In this document: positions 51,990 to 60,540 of the stretch, piece by piece
Layout: each line of letters opens with the position of its first letter
How positions within the stretch are numbered: position 1 is the stretch's first letter
NCBI GenBank assembly: GCA_963768185.1
Contig: CAVYGS010000004.1
Span: 868,001 to 932,000, forward strand
Direction of reading: 5' to 3'
Length of the DNA: 64,000 bases
Source: Palsa-461 sp963768185
GTDB taxonomy: Bacteria; Actinomycetota; Acidimicrobiia; Acidimicrobiales; RAAP-2
Made by a program: the position numbers and the translations under genes
Notes under the pieces: model-generated
Told to the model about the DNA's origin: nothing
Seen by the model: the letters and a program-made list of their open reading frames with translations, nothing else
Databases searched by the model: none

Positions 51990-53402
51990 ATGGCCGGTCG
52001 TCGTTCTTCTGGCGCCGGTTCGTCCAGGGGTCGCTCTGGCAACGACCCGCTCCGACGCCTCGCCCAGATGGGCGACGGCGGTAACACCGCGTCGGACCCC
52101 GGGCAGGTGCCGAACGAGACCGGGCTGCGCTCCCTCGGGGACCGGATCGACGGTCGCGGCTGGTCGTCATCGAGTTCGGACGGGGGCGGCCGGGGAAGGC
52201 ACCGGCGCCAACGCCACCGCTGGAGCACCAAGCGCAAGGTGCTCACCGTGCTGAGCGCGATCGTCGTCCTGCTTGTCGCAGTGGCGGGTTCGGGCTACTT
52301 CTACCTCCGCTACGAGTGGGGCAAGGTCAACAAGGTCAACTGCACCTCGTGCGCGGTCACCGTCAGCTCGATCGCACCCTTCAACGTGCTCATCATCGGA
52401 TCGGACTCCCGAGCCGGGAACACCGGCCAGGCCGCGCAGTCCTTCGGGAGCCTCTCCGAGGTGGGCGGACAGCGCAGCGACACCATCAAGATCCTCCACG
52501 TCGACCCCAAGTCGGGCACGGCCGAGCTTCTCTCGATCCCCCGCGATACCTGGGTGGAGATGTCCGGCCTGCCCGAGGACAGCGGGCTGACCGGACCGCA
52601 GAAGATCAACACGGCGTTCAACGACGGGCCGATCCCACTCGTCGACACCATCCAGAACACCTTCGGCATCCCCATCAACCACTTCGTAGTCGTGAACTTC
52701 ACCGGGCTGATCAACGCCGTGCAGTCGGTGGGGGGGATTTCGATGAACGTGCCCTACCCGATCCGGGACTGCAGCGAGGACGGCTGCTACAACGACAACT
52801 CGGGGCTGGACATCACGACGACCGGGTGCCAGGTGCTGAATGGCAACCAGGTCCTCGCACTCGCCCGATCCCGTTACTTCGAGTACGACGACCCGGCGGA
52901 GGGTGGCTGGAACGGTGACCCCACCAGCGACCTCGGGCGGATCGTCCGCCAGAACGAGATCATCGAGGCGCTGATGTCCAAAGTCGAGTCGACCTACGAC
53001 CCGCTCACGCTGCGGTCGTTCCTCGACTCGGTCGTCCACGACATCACGGTCGACTCCGGCCTCGGCCCGAATCTGCTGTTCGATTTGGCGGACCGGTACC
53101 ACGCGTTCAGCCCGTCGAAGCTCGTGACCCTCACGCTGCCCACCACCCCGGCTGACAACTACGGCGGCGACGTGCAGATCGTCGAGGAGCCCGAGGCCCA
53201 GCAGATGCTCACCCAATTCCTCGGCACGGCGCCCAACACTCCGACGACGCCGCCGCTCGATGTGAACAGCGATCCGCTGACCGTGCCGACCGGTCCCGGG
53301 ATCACCACGCCGTCATCGTCGACCGGCACCGGCTCGGCGGCGTCATCCCTTCCGGCCGCCACCACGACGACGATCCCGCCCTTCGACCCCACACCCTGCT
53401 GA
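51990..53402 (+). CDS. LytR-CpsA-Psr family protein
   Basis: A 470-residue membrane-anchored glycopolymer transferase of the LCP family. A Ser/Gly/Arg-rich cytoplasmic part of about 85 residues precedes the helix VLTVLSAIVVLLVAVAGSGYFY. The LCP core includes FNVLIIGSDSRAGN, QRSDTIKILHVDP, ELLSIPRDTWVEM, KINTAFNDGPI, ALARSRYFEY and DLGRIVRQNE, carrying the conserved Arg and Asp residues. No LytR_C domain is present, in contrast to the gene at 5006. A Thr/Pro tail ends in a single Cys. Confidence 0.88.
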   Translation: MAGRRSSGAGSSRGRSGNDPLRRLAQMGDGGNTASDPGQVPNETGLRSLGDRIDGRGWSSSSSDGGGRGRHRRQRHRWSTKRKVLTVLSAIVVLLVAVAGSGYFYLRYEWGKVNKVNCTSCAVTVSSIAPFNVLIIGSDSRAGNTGQAAQSFGSLSEVGGQRSDTIKILHVDPKSGTAELLSIPRDTWVEMSGLPEDSGLTGPQKINTAFNDGPIPLVDTIQNTFGIPINHFVVVNFTGLINAVQSVGGISMNVPYPIRDCSEDGCYNDNSGLDITTTGCQVLNGNQVLALARSRYFEYDDPAEGGWNGDPTSDLGRIVRQNEIIEALMSKVESTYDPLTLRSFLDSVVHDITVDSGLGPNLLFDLADRYHAFSPSKLVTLTLPTTPADNYGGDVQIVEEPEAQQMLTQFLGTAPNTPTTPPLDVNSDPLTVPTGPGITTPSSSTGTGSAASSLPAATTTTIPPFDPTPC

Positions 53403-53416
53403 GCGCCCAAGGGCGC
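53403..53416. terminator. Possible bidirectional terminator hairpin
   Basis: GCGCCC-AA-GGGCGC lies exactly between the convergent LCP and sufU genes. The stem is short and has no T-run, so this is only a suggestion from position. Confidence 0.3.
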
Positions 53417-53420
53417 CCGA

Positions 53421-53912
53421 TCAAGCCGTGGCCAGCTCGTCGAGTCCCTGCGTCAACGCGTTCCAACTCAGCGTGGCGCACTTGATGCGGACGGGGAACT
53501 TCACGACACCCTGCAAGGCGGCGAGCTCGCCCATCTGAGACAGGTCGACAGGGCCGGGCTCGGACGCGTCCTCGGCCCCGGTGGTCCGATCGTCGCCGAG
53601 GGTCGCCTCGTGCACGGTCATCATGGTCTTGAAGGTCCTGATGAGCTCGCGGACCTCCTCGATCGACCTGCCCTTGACGGCAGCCGACATGAGCGAGCCG
53701 GACGACTGGCTGATCGAGCAGCCCGAGCCGGCGATCTTGATGTCCTGGAGCTGGCCGTAAGCCACCTCCAGGCTGAGGACCACCTCATCGCCGCAGAGCG
53801 GGTTGAACCCCTCGACCCGGTGGGCGGGCGGCACCGGCAGCTCGCCACGGTTCCGTGGCGAGCGGTAGTGGTCCAGGATGATCTCTCGGTAGAGCTCCTC
53901 GAGGTCCGGCAT
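53421..53912 (-). CDS. sufU: SufU-type sulfur-transfer protein
   Basis: A 163-residue IscU-fold protein that accepts sulfur from SufS through a zinc site. The Cys ligands are in GFNPLCGDEVVLSL, AGSGCSISQSSGSLMS and IKCATLSWNAL, with the Asp in CGDE. It has the 18-21-residue insertion between the second and third blocks that separates SufU from IscU. ATG 53912 has GAGGA upstream. Last gene of the sufC-sufS-sufU operon, 25 bases after sufS. Confidence 0.93.
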   Translation of the reverse strand: MPDLEELYREIILDHYRSPRNRGELPVPPAHRVEGFNPLCGDEVVLSLEVAYGQLQDIKIAGSGCSISQSSGSLMSAAVKGRSIEEVRELIRTFKTMMTVHEATLGDDRTTGAEDASEPGPVDLSQMGELAALQGVVKFPVRIKCATLSWNALTQGLDELATA

Positions 53913-53937
53913 CAGTCCTCGTCAAGGGGCCGAAGTG

Positions 53938-55182
53938 TCACCCGAACACTGTACCGACGTGGTTCAGCCCCTCGATCAGTGTGTCGATGTCGCCCTCGTC
54001 GTTGTACAGGCCGATCGAGGCCCTCGCGGTGGCGCTGACGCCGAGGCGGCGCATGAGCGGCTTGGCGCAGTGGTGGCCGGGCCGCACGCACACCCCGAAC
54101 TGGTCGAGGACCTGGGCGAGGTCGTGGGCGTGCACGTCGCGGTAGCCGATCGAGAGGACCCCGCCCCGATCGCCGCCGGCCGGGGGGCCGTAGATCCGAA
54201 CATCCTCGCCCAGGCGCTCGTGGAGGGCGTCGATCGCGTAGGTCGTGAGGAGCCGCTCGTGGGCCACGATCTGCTCCATCCCGATGGCCGCCAGGTAGTC
54301 GACCGCGGCGGCCAGACCGACCGCCTCGGCGATCGGCGGGGTGCCGGCCTCGAAGCGCCACGGGGGCTCGGCGGCCCCGAAGTGGTCGAGCGCCACGTCG
54401 AGGATCATGCCGCCACCCCCGAGGAACGGCGGCATGGCGTCGAGCAGCTCGGCCCGGCCCCACAGGACGCCGATCCCGGTCGGGCCCTGCATCTTGTGGC
54501 CCGAGAACGCCAGGAAGTCCGCCCCGAGCGCCTTCACGTCGACGACGAGGTGCGGAACCGCTTGGGCGCCGTCGACCACCACCAGGGCGCCATGGCGGTG
54601 CGCGACCTCAGCGATGGCCGGGATGGGGTTGATCGTCCCGAGCACGTTGGACATCGCGGTGATTGCCAGCACGTGGGCACCTTCGAGGGTCCGCTCGAGG
54701 TCGCCCAGGTCCAGGCGTCCCTCGCCGTCCACGGGCAGGTACCGCAGCTCGAGCCCGATGGCGTCGGCCAGCATGAGCCACGGAACGAGGTTCGAGTGGT
54801 GCTCCATCTCGGTCAGCACGACGACGTCCCCGGCGGTGAGGTTCTTTCGGCCCCAGCTGTTGACGACCAAATTGAGTGCCTCGGTCGTGTTCTTGGTGAA
54901 GACGATCTCGCGCTTGGGGTCCGGGGCACCGATGAACCGTCCAACCTTGCGGCGTGCCCCCTCGTAGAGCGCGGTCGCCGCCTCCGCCGTCGCGTAGACC
55001 CCTCGGTGCACGTTGGCGTGCGTGGTCTCGTAGTAGTGCTCCATCGCCGCGAGGACCTGGCGGGGCTGGAGCGACGACGACGCCGAGTCCAAGTAGACGA
55101 TGGGCCGGTCGTGCACCATGCGGGTGAGGAGTGGGAAGTCCTTGCGTACGACCTCGACATCGAGGGGGTCCGTGACGCTCAC
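53938..55182 (-). CDS. sufS: SufS cysteine desulfurase
   Basis: A 414-residue class V PLP enzyme that takes sulfur from cysteine. YLDSASSSLQPRQVL opens the fold, EMEHHSNLVPW and VDGAQAVPHL line the PLP pocket, the PLP Lys is in FSGHKMQGPTGIGVLWG, and the catalytic Cys is in VRPGHHCAKPLMRR. GTG 55182 overlaps the stop of sufC copy 2 (GTGA). It works with SufU, the next gene. Confidence 0.95.
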   Translation of the reverse strand: MSVTDPLDVEVVRKDFPLLTRMVHDRPIVYLDSASSSLQPRQVLAAMEHYYETTHANVHRGVYATAEAATALYEGARRKVGRFIGAPDPKREIVFTKNTTEALNLVVNSWGRKNLTAGDVVVLTEMEHHSNLVPWLMLADAIGLELRYLPVDGEGRLDLGDLERTLEGAHVLAITAMSNVLGTINPIPAIAEVAHRHGALVVVDGAQAVPHLVVDVKALGADFLAFSGHKMQGPTGIGVLWGRAELLDAMPPFLGGGGMILDVALDHFGAAEPPWRFEAGTPPIAEAVGLAAAVDYLAAIGMEQIVAHERLLTTYAIDALHERLGEDVRIYGPPAGGDRGGVLSIGYRDVHAHDLAQVLDQFGVCVRPGHHCAKPLMRRLGVSATARASIGLYNDEGDIDTLIEGLNHVGTVFG

Positions 55183-55949
55183 GCACGCCACCCCTCGTAC
55201 CCGTTCGACTCGATCTGGGCCGCCAGCTCGGCGCCGCCGGTCTCCACGATCCGGCCATCCACCATGAGATGCACGCGGTCGGGCACGAGGTCGCGCAGTA
55301 TCCGCTGGTAGTGGGTCACCACCAGCACGCCCATCGTGGGGTGCAACCCGCGCACGGTGGTGACGCCGCGGCCGACGACGCCCAGTGCGTCGACGTCGAG
55401 GCCCGAGTCGGTCTCGTCCAACACGGCGACCTCGGGCTCGAGCAGCGCCATTTGGAGTATCTCGTTGCGCTTGCGCTCCCCGCCGGAGAACCCCTCGTTG
55501 AGGTGGCGCTCGCCGAACGCCGGGTCCATCCCGAGGCGCTCCATCCACTCGGTCATGGCGACCCGGACCTCGAGCGCGGAGACGTCGATGCCGCGGCGTG
55601 CCGACATCGCCTGGCGCAGGAACTGGGTGACCGACACGCCGCTCAGCGCCTCGGGGTGCTGGAAGGCCAGGAACAAGCCGGCCTTCCCTCGCACCTCGGT
55701 CGACCATTCGGTCACGTCCTCGCCCTTGAGGCGGATGGCGCCACCGGTGACCTTGTAGCCGGGATGGCCGAGCAGGACGTTGGCCAGGGTGGACTTGCCG
55801 GCGCCGTTCGGACCCATGAGGGCGTGGACCTCACCCTCGCCGAGCTCGAAGCTGATCCCCTTCAGGATCTCGGCGCCGTCGGCGCTCACCCGGAGGTCCT
55901 CGACGGCGAGCAGTGGCGCCTTGGGCTCTTGTGCTCGCTTGCCCGGCAT
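55179..55949 (-). CDS. sufC: SufC-type ATPase, copy 2
   Basis: A 256-residue ATPase with Walker A GPNGAGKSTLANVLLG, signature GFSGGERKRNEILQMALLEP and Walker B VAVLDETDSGLDVDAL. The last two match textbook SufC more closely than copy 1. ATG 55949 is the first reasonable start. It leads the sufC-sufS-sufU operon. Two SufC genes 3.3 kb apart on opposite strands is unusual. Confidence 0.92.
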   Translation of the reverse strand: MPGKRAQEPKAPLLAVEDLRVSADGAEILKGISFELGEGEVHALMGPNGAGKSTLANVLLGHPGYKVTGGAIRLKGEDVTEWSTEVRGKAGLFLAFQHPEALSGVSVTQFLRQAMSARRGIDVSALEVRVAMTEWMERLGMDPAFGERHLNEGFSGGERKRNEILQMALLEPEVAVLDETDSGLDVDALGVVGRGVTTVRGLHPTMGVLVVTHYQRILRDLVPDRVHLMVDGRIVETGGAELAAQIESNGYEGWRA

Positions 55950-55961
55950 GCTCAAAACCCT

Positions 55962-55972
55962 ACCATTTTGGT
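55962..55972. promoter_or_regulatory. Inverted repeat upstream of sufC copy 2
   Basis: ACCA-TTT-TGGT lies 13-23 bases before the sufC start, in a short A/T-rich spacer. It could be a repressor site for the sufC-sufS-sufU operon, or chance. Confidence 0.3.
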
Positions 55973-56025
55973 CAACTTTTCCGACCAGCACCGATGCGCC
56001 GTGGCGCGGCCAGCTTGGCCCTCGT

Positions 56026-56643
56026 TTACCAGCCCCTGTCGACCCATTCCTGGAGACTTGGGGCCTCGGCGCCGATGGTGGTCGAGGCGCCGTGGCCGGG
56101 CAGGACGACGGTGTCCCCGGGGAACCGGCCGAACAGCCGGCTCTCGATCGAGCGGATGATTGTCGGGAAGTTGCCGCCCTCAAACTTGGTGTTCCCGGGC
56201 CCACCCGGGAACAGGGTGTCGCCGCTGAGCAGCAGCGGCGTGCCCTCGACGAAGAAGCACATGGAACCAGGGGTGTGGCCGGGGGTCGCGATGGTCCGGA
56301 TCCGGAGCTTGCCGACCTCGAGGATGGAGTCGTCCTCCAAGAGCAGATCGTAAGAGGGCAGCATGGCGGCGTCCTCGGCGGTCACCGAGACGCTGATGCC
56401 GGCCTCCCGGACCGGCACGACCGCCTGGATGTGGTCCCAGTGCCCGTGGGTCTCGACCACCTGGTTGACCCCGAGGCGCTGGCAGACCTCGAGGAGCGCC
56501 TCGTGCTCGTTGGCCGCGTCGACGAGCATGGCCTCGCCGCTCCGGCGGCAACGCAGCACGTAGACGTTGTTGTCCACGGGCCCGACCACCATGCGGTGCA
56601 TCTCGCAGGTGGCGTCCTCCCAGATCCTCACGAGTTCGGGCAC
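56026..56643 (-). CDS. Glyoxalase II-like metallo-beta-lactamase-fold hydrolase
   Basis: A 205-residue MBL-fold protein from GTG 56643. The metal motif is THGHWDHIQAV, followed by ATPGHTPGSMCFF, LLSGDTLFPGGPGNT and VLPGHGAST, the full glyoxalase II/YcbL set. DNNVYVLRCRRSGEAMLVD is the usual N-terminal strand pair. Likely a hydroxyacylglutathione- or thioester-type hydrolase; substrate unknown. It is 76 bases upstream of the suf operon on the same strand. Confidence 0.85.
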   Translation of the reverse strand: MPELVRIWEDATCEMHRMVVGPVDNNVYVLRCRRSGEAMLVDAANEHEALLEVCQRLGVNQVVETHGHWDHIQAVVPVREAGISVSVTAEDAAMLPSYDLLLEDDSILEVGKLRIRTIATPGHTPGSMCFFVEGTPLLLSGDTLFPGGPGNTKFEGGNFPTIIRSIESRLFGRFPGDTVVLPGHGASTTIGAEAPSLQEWVDRGW

Positions 56644-56818
56644 GACCCCAGGATCGCACAGGACCGACCCGCTGGGAACCGCTCCGGCGTGAGAACGTTC
56701 CCGTTGTGGGTCGCGGGGCAATTCTGGTAGACAGCGCCCAGAAGACGTCGGGGCTCGAGCCCTGTCGGTGGAGGGGGCGCAGGAACGGGCCCGCCGCCCA
56801 CGAGAGAAGGGGGCCACG

Positions 56819-57934
56819 ATGAACTTTGCCTTCAGCGAGGAACAAGAGGAGCTGCGGACCGCCGTCCATCGCTTCCTCCAGGAGAAGTCGCCCGAGACCG
56901 AGGTCCGACGCCTCATGGAGACCGAGGACGGCTACGACCCGGCGGTGTGGCGCCAGATGGCCGACCAGCTCGGCCTGCAGTCACTCATCATCCCCGAGGA
57001 GTTCGGCGGCTCCGGCTTCACCTACGTCGAGCTCGTCGTCGTGCTGGAGGAGATGGGCAACGCGCTGCTCTGCGCTCCGTTCTTCTCCACCGTGGCGCTG
57101 GCCGCCAACGCGCTGCTCACCTCGGACGACGACGCCGCGAAGAAGGACTTCCTGCCGGGCCTCGCCTCGGGTGAGACCATCGGCACGCTCGCCATCACCG
57201 AGGACAACGGTCGTTGGGACTTCGAGGGCATCGCCCTGCAGGCGACCGAGTCGGGCGGTGGCTGGACTCTCGACGGCCACAAGTCCTTCGTCATCGATGG
57301 ACACGCGGCCAATCTCATCCTCGTCGTGGGCCGCACCAAGGCCGGCCTCAGCCTCTTCGCCGTCGATGGCGACGCGGCGGGGCTGACCCGGACTTCGCTG
57401 CCGACGATGGACCAGACCCGCAAGCAGGCGCGCCTCGTCTTCGAGTCGACCCCGGCCCGGCTCGTCGGGAGTGACGGCGCCGCGGCCGAAGGCCTGACCA
57501 AGACGCTCGACCTCGCCGCCGTGGCGCTGGCGGCCGAGCAGGTTGGCGGGGCCCAGCATTGCCTCGACAGCTCGGTCGACTACGCCAAGAACCGCATCCA
57601 ATTCGGCCGCCCGATCGGCAGCTTCCAGGCCATCAAGCACAAGTGCGCCGACATGCTGCTCGAGGTCGAGTCGGCGAAGTCCGCCGCGTACTACGCGGGG
57701 TGGGCGGCGGCTGAGGACTCCGACGAGTTGCCGGTCGTGGCCAGCCTCGCCAAGTCGTACTGCTCGGAGGCCTACTTCCACGCCGCGGCCGAGAACATCC
57801 AGATCCACGGTGGCATCGGGTTCACCTGGGAGCACGACGCGCACCTCTACTTCAAGCGCGCCAAGTCCTCCGAGCTCCTCTTTGGGGACCCTGCGTACCA
57901 CCGCGAACTGCTCGCCCAGCGGATCGGGATCTGA
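56819..57934 (+). CDS. Acyl-CoA dehydrogenase family protein
   Basis: A 371-residue FAD enzyme from ATG 56819 (AAGGGGG upstream). FAFSEEQEELRTAVHRFL begins the helical domain, followed by IIPEEFGGSGFTYVELVVVLEEMGNAL, NRIQFGRPIGSFQAIKHKCADM and QIHGGIGFTWEHDAHLYFKRAKSSEL. It resembles the FadE proteins that act on branched or sterol side-chain CoAs and often pair as heterotetramers; no partner lies next to it. Substrate unknown. Confidence 0.85.
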   Translation: MNFAFSEEQEELRTAVHRFLQEKSPETEVRRLMETEDGYDPAVWRQMADQLGLQSLIIPEEFGGSGFTYVELVVVLEEMGNALLCAPFFSTVALAANALLTSDDDAAKKDFLPGLASGETIGTLAITEDNGRWDFEGIALQATESGGGWTLDGHKSFVIDGHAANLILVVGRTKAGLSLFAVDGDAAGLTRTSLPTMDQTRKQARLVFESTPARLVGSDGAAAEGLTKTLDLAAVALAAEQVGGAQHCLDSSVDYAKNRIQFGRPIGSFQAIKHKCADMLLEVESAKSAAYYAGWAAAEDSDELPVVASLAKSYCSEAYFHAAAENIQIHGGIGFTWEHDAHLYFKRAKSSELLFGDPAYHRELLAQRIGI

Positions 57935-57973
57935 GCGGACGCAGCACCGTAGTGCTCGCGTCACCCCCGTGAC

Positions 57974-58717
57974 GTGAGCGGCCGTTGGTCCGAAACGAAC
58001 GGCCCCGCCGGAACGCTGCGCTACTACGCGTCCGGCGATTCGCGTGAGGGTTCGGCGCCGCTGCTCCTTATCTGTCCCGAGCTCCCGACCATCGAGGCCG
58101 CCCACGGTGACGTCGCGTTGCCTTACGAGTCGGTCGCCGACCGCGTCGCCCAGGAGTCGGGCTGGCACGTCGTCGCGGCGATGTTCCGCGGGCTCGATGG
58201 CTCGGAAGGCAGCTTCTCCGCATCGGGCTGGCTGACCGACGCGCGGGTGCTGGTCGACGCCGAGCTTGGCGCGCGTGAGGTCCTCCGGGCGGCGGGGTTC
58301 GGCTTCGGCGGTGCCGTCGCCCTGGCGCTCGCAGCGTCCGATCCCCGAGTGCGGGGTGTCGCCTGCTTCTCGGCTCCGGGAGCGCTGGCCGGGTGGGCCG
58401 CCGACCCGTCCGCCTTGGCCGACCGTTTTCGGGCGGTGGGCGTCATCGAGCAGGGGTTCCCCGAGGATGTCGCGGCATGGGCCGGCGAGCTCGCCGAGCT
58501 CGAGCCCGCGACGTCTGCCTCTCGGATGGGCGGGCGCCCGTTGCTCGTGGTGCAGGGTTCCAGGGACGACACAGTTTCGTCGGAGAGCGCCGCCGCGCTG
58601 GCTGCCGCCGCAGGTGCCCGTGGCGAGCTCAGGATGGTGCTCGGGGCGGGGCACTGGCTGCGGGCCGACCCGCGTGCCACGGCGACCCTGATCGGATGGC
58701 TCGAACGTCAGTCCTGA
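57974..58717 (+). CDS. Alpha/beta-hydrolase-fold protein lacking the nucleophile
   Basis: A 247-residue protein from GTG 57974. The fold is visible from LLLICPELP, then AAMFRGLDGSEGS, and the late acid and His in VQGSRDDTVSS and GAGHWLR. At the nucleophile elbow, where dienelactone hydrolases have G-x-C-x-G-G and most hydrolases G-x-S-x-G, it reads GFGFGG, with Gly in place of Ser or Cys. Unless an unseen substitution error is present, it should not use the standard mechanism. Its stop overlaps the convergent thiE stop. Confidence 0.75.
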   Translation: MSGRWSETNGPAGTLRYYASGDSREGSAPLLLICPELPTIEAAHGDVALPYESVADRVAQESGWHVVAAMFRGLDGSEGSFSASGWLTDARVLVDAELGAREVLRAAGFGFGGAVALALAASDPRVRGVACFSAPGALAGWAADPSALADRFRAVGVIEQGFPEDVAAWAGELAELEPATSASRMGGRPLLVVQGSRDDTVSSESAAALAAAAGARGELRMVLGAGHWLRADPRATATLIGWLERQS

Positions 58718-59349
58718 CCCGCGCCCGCGATCGCATCGTCGATCGCGCGTCGCAGAGCCGAGGCCGCCGCGCCGGGATCTGCGGCCTCGGTGAGCCATCG
58801 GACCACAACGAAGTGGCGCGCCCCGGCCTCGACGAGGCCCCGGACCGTGGCGGGGGTCACGCCGCCCGTCACAAAGACCGGCCACGGGGATCGGGCGACC
58901 GCCATTGACAGATAGCCGAGGCCGGTCGCTGCCCGGCTTGGGTGGGTCGCGGTTGGCACCACGGGTCCGGCGGAGAGGTAGTCGACGGGGAGCGAGACCG
59001 CATCGTCGAGGTCCTCGGGGGAGTGCGTCGAGTGCCCCACGATCGCGTCGGGCCCGAGCAGGCGTCGCGCGAGCGCACAAGGGGCGTCGTCACGCCCGAG
59101 GTGCACACCGTCGGCGCAAGCCTCGAGGGCGAGATCCGGCCGGTCGTTCAACATGAACGGCACACCGTGGGCCGAGCAGACCTCGCGGACGATCCGGGCG
59201 CACTGGAGGAGTGGCCGAGCCTCGAGGTCCTTGTCACGCAGTTGCACCACGTCGACCCCGCCCACGATGACGGCCTCCAGAAACGATGCGAGGTCGTCGC
59301 GGTCGGGCGTGCATACGTACAGGCGACGACCGCCGATGCCGATGGTCAC
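58708..59349 (-). CDS. thiE: Thiamine-phosphate synthase
   Basis: A 213-residue TIM-barrel enzyme that joins the pyrimidine and thiazole moieties of thiamine. VDVVQLRDKDLEARPLL, PFMLNDRPDLALEACADGVHLGRDD (read as LNDRPDLAL and DGVHLGRDD), SAGPVVPTATHP and VFVTGGVTPATV are all present. GTG 59349 overlaps the stop of the upstream HhH-GPD gene. No other thiamine genes are in the window. Confidence 0.9.
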   Translation of the reverse strand: MTIGIGGRRLYVCTPDRDDLASFLEAVIVGGVDVVQLRDKDLEARPLLQCARIVREVCSAHGVPFMLNDRPDLALEACADGVHLGRDDAPCALARRLLGPDAIVGHSTHSPEDLDDAVSLPVDYLSAGPVVPTATHPSRAATGLGYLSMAVARSPWPVFVTGGVTPATVRGLVEAGARHFVVVRWLTEAADPGAAASALRRAIDDAIAGAGQD

Positions 59350-59936
59350 GTGGTGGGCTTGGCGGCTGCTTTCATCGCCTTCTTGTACTCGCGCACCTTT
59401 ACGAGGCTTGCCTCGTCGACGATGTCGGCGACGGAGCGGTACGACCCCGCCTCGCCGTAGGGAGCGGACGCCTGTTCCCAGCCGTCGGGGCGCACACCCA
59501 GCTGCTTGGCCAGCAGGGCGACGAAGATCCGCGCCTTTTGATCACCGAAGCCGGGCAGCGCCTTCACCCGCGCCAACAGCTCCTTGCCGTTGATCACGCC
59601 CTTCCACACGTTCTTGGGGTCGCCGCCGTAGTGCTCGGCGAGATCCGCCGCCAGCGCCTGCACGCGTTTGGCCATCGAGGCCGGGTAGCGATGGAGTGAG
59701 GGCTTGGCGGCGAAGAGTGCCGTCAGCTTCTCGGGATCCATGGCTGCCAGTTCCGCAGCTTCGAGTGGCTTCCCGAGCCGGGCCGACAGCTCGCGGGGAC
59801 TCCGGAAGGCCCATTCGAGCGGGACTTGCTGATCCAAGACCATGGCAACCAGCAAATAGAACGGATCCTTCGAGATGGCGGCGTCCGCCTCCGGATCTTG
59901 GGAGATGTGCAGCTCGACTACCTGGGACTTTGGCAC
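59346..59936 (-). CDS. HhH-GPD base-excision DNA repair protein
   Basis: A 196-residue helix-hairpin-helix glycosylase-fold protein. DPFYLLVAMVLDQQVPLEWAF and LARVKALPGFGDQKARIFVALLAKQLGV contain the HhH and the following conserved region. The family is commonly annotated as a 3-methyladenine glycosylase relative, but a catalytic Asp in the usual place is not evident. GTG 59936 (MPKSQVVELHIS) fits the family start; TTG 59942 is possible. TACACT a few bases upstream could be a -10 box of a nearly leaderless transcript. Confidence 0.8.
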   Translation of the reverse strand: MPKSQVVELHISQDPEADAAISKDPFYLLVAMVLDQQVPLEWAFRSPRELSARLGKPLEAAELAAMDPEKLTALFAAKPSLHRYPASMAKRVQALAADLAEHYGGDPKNVWKGVINGKELLARVKALPGFGDQKARIFVALLAKQLGVRPDGWEQASAPYGEAGSYRSVADIVDEASLVKVREYKKAMKAAAKPTT

Positions 59937-60540
59937 GTTCAAGAGTGTACCGGGCCGGTAAATGGCGTCGCATAGCCGTTCGAAGGGAGAAATCCACAGA
60001 AGGTCCCCCAGGGCCAACTCGTCGGAGGGGACCGGCCACTCGTGTTCAGTGTGTCCGAGAGCACACTCGTAGTGAAGCAACGGGCACAGACATTTTCTGC
60101 GAGCCCCGCAATCGTAGCGATACCGATATCACTACGAGCCAGGGCAACCATGTTCCACAGAACGGCCACCGACCCCAGAGTCGGGTCGCTGTCTCAGCTA
60201 GACCTGTTCTCCGCCTGTACCCAAACAGAGTTCAGGCCTGAACCCAAAGGGCCTGGAGAGGTCCACGGTGTCCAGGAGACAGTGGCCCAGATTCTTGATA
60301 GCAGCTCCGTTCGGGCGCTGCTATGTTGACCCGAAATCAGCTTAGACAGCCAGGCTGGTTGGTCCGAAAAGACCTGGTCATGCGCGAGTTCTCCAGAGAG
60401 TTCCGAGCTGAGATTGACGCTGCCGACTCCGACGCTTTAGTCAATCCGCCTGCTCCAGCCGGTCTTTCCGGCACTGGTCGGCAGTCCCCTAGGTCGGGCC
60501 CGTCTGCTTGCCAGCTGAGCTCTACGCCTCGAGCCCTTGC
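59937..60540. other. Intergenic region with lower GC
   Basis: About 600 bases between two divergent genes. Short open frames exist on both strands but none has a ribosome-binding site or recognisable motif. Base composition is visibly lower in GC than the flanking genes. I see no tRNA, riboswitch or terminator. Confidence 0.45.

Noticed and set aside
59937..60540. Small genes in the lower-GC gap
   Set aside because: Open frames there are short, without motifs or ribosome-binding sites.
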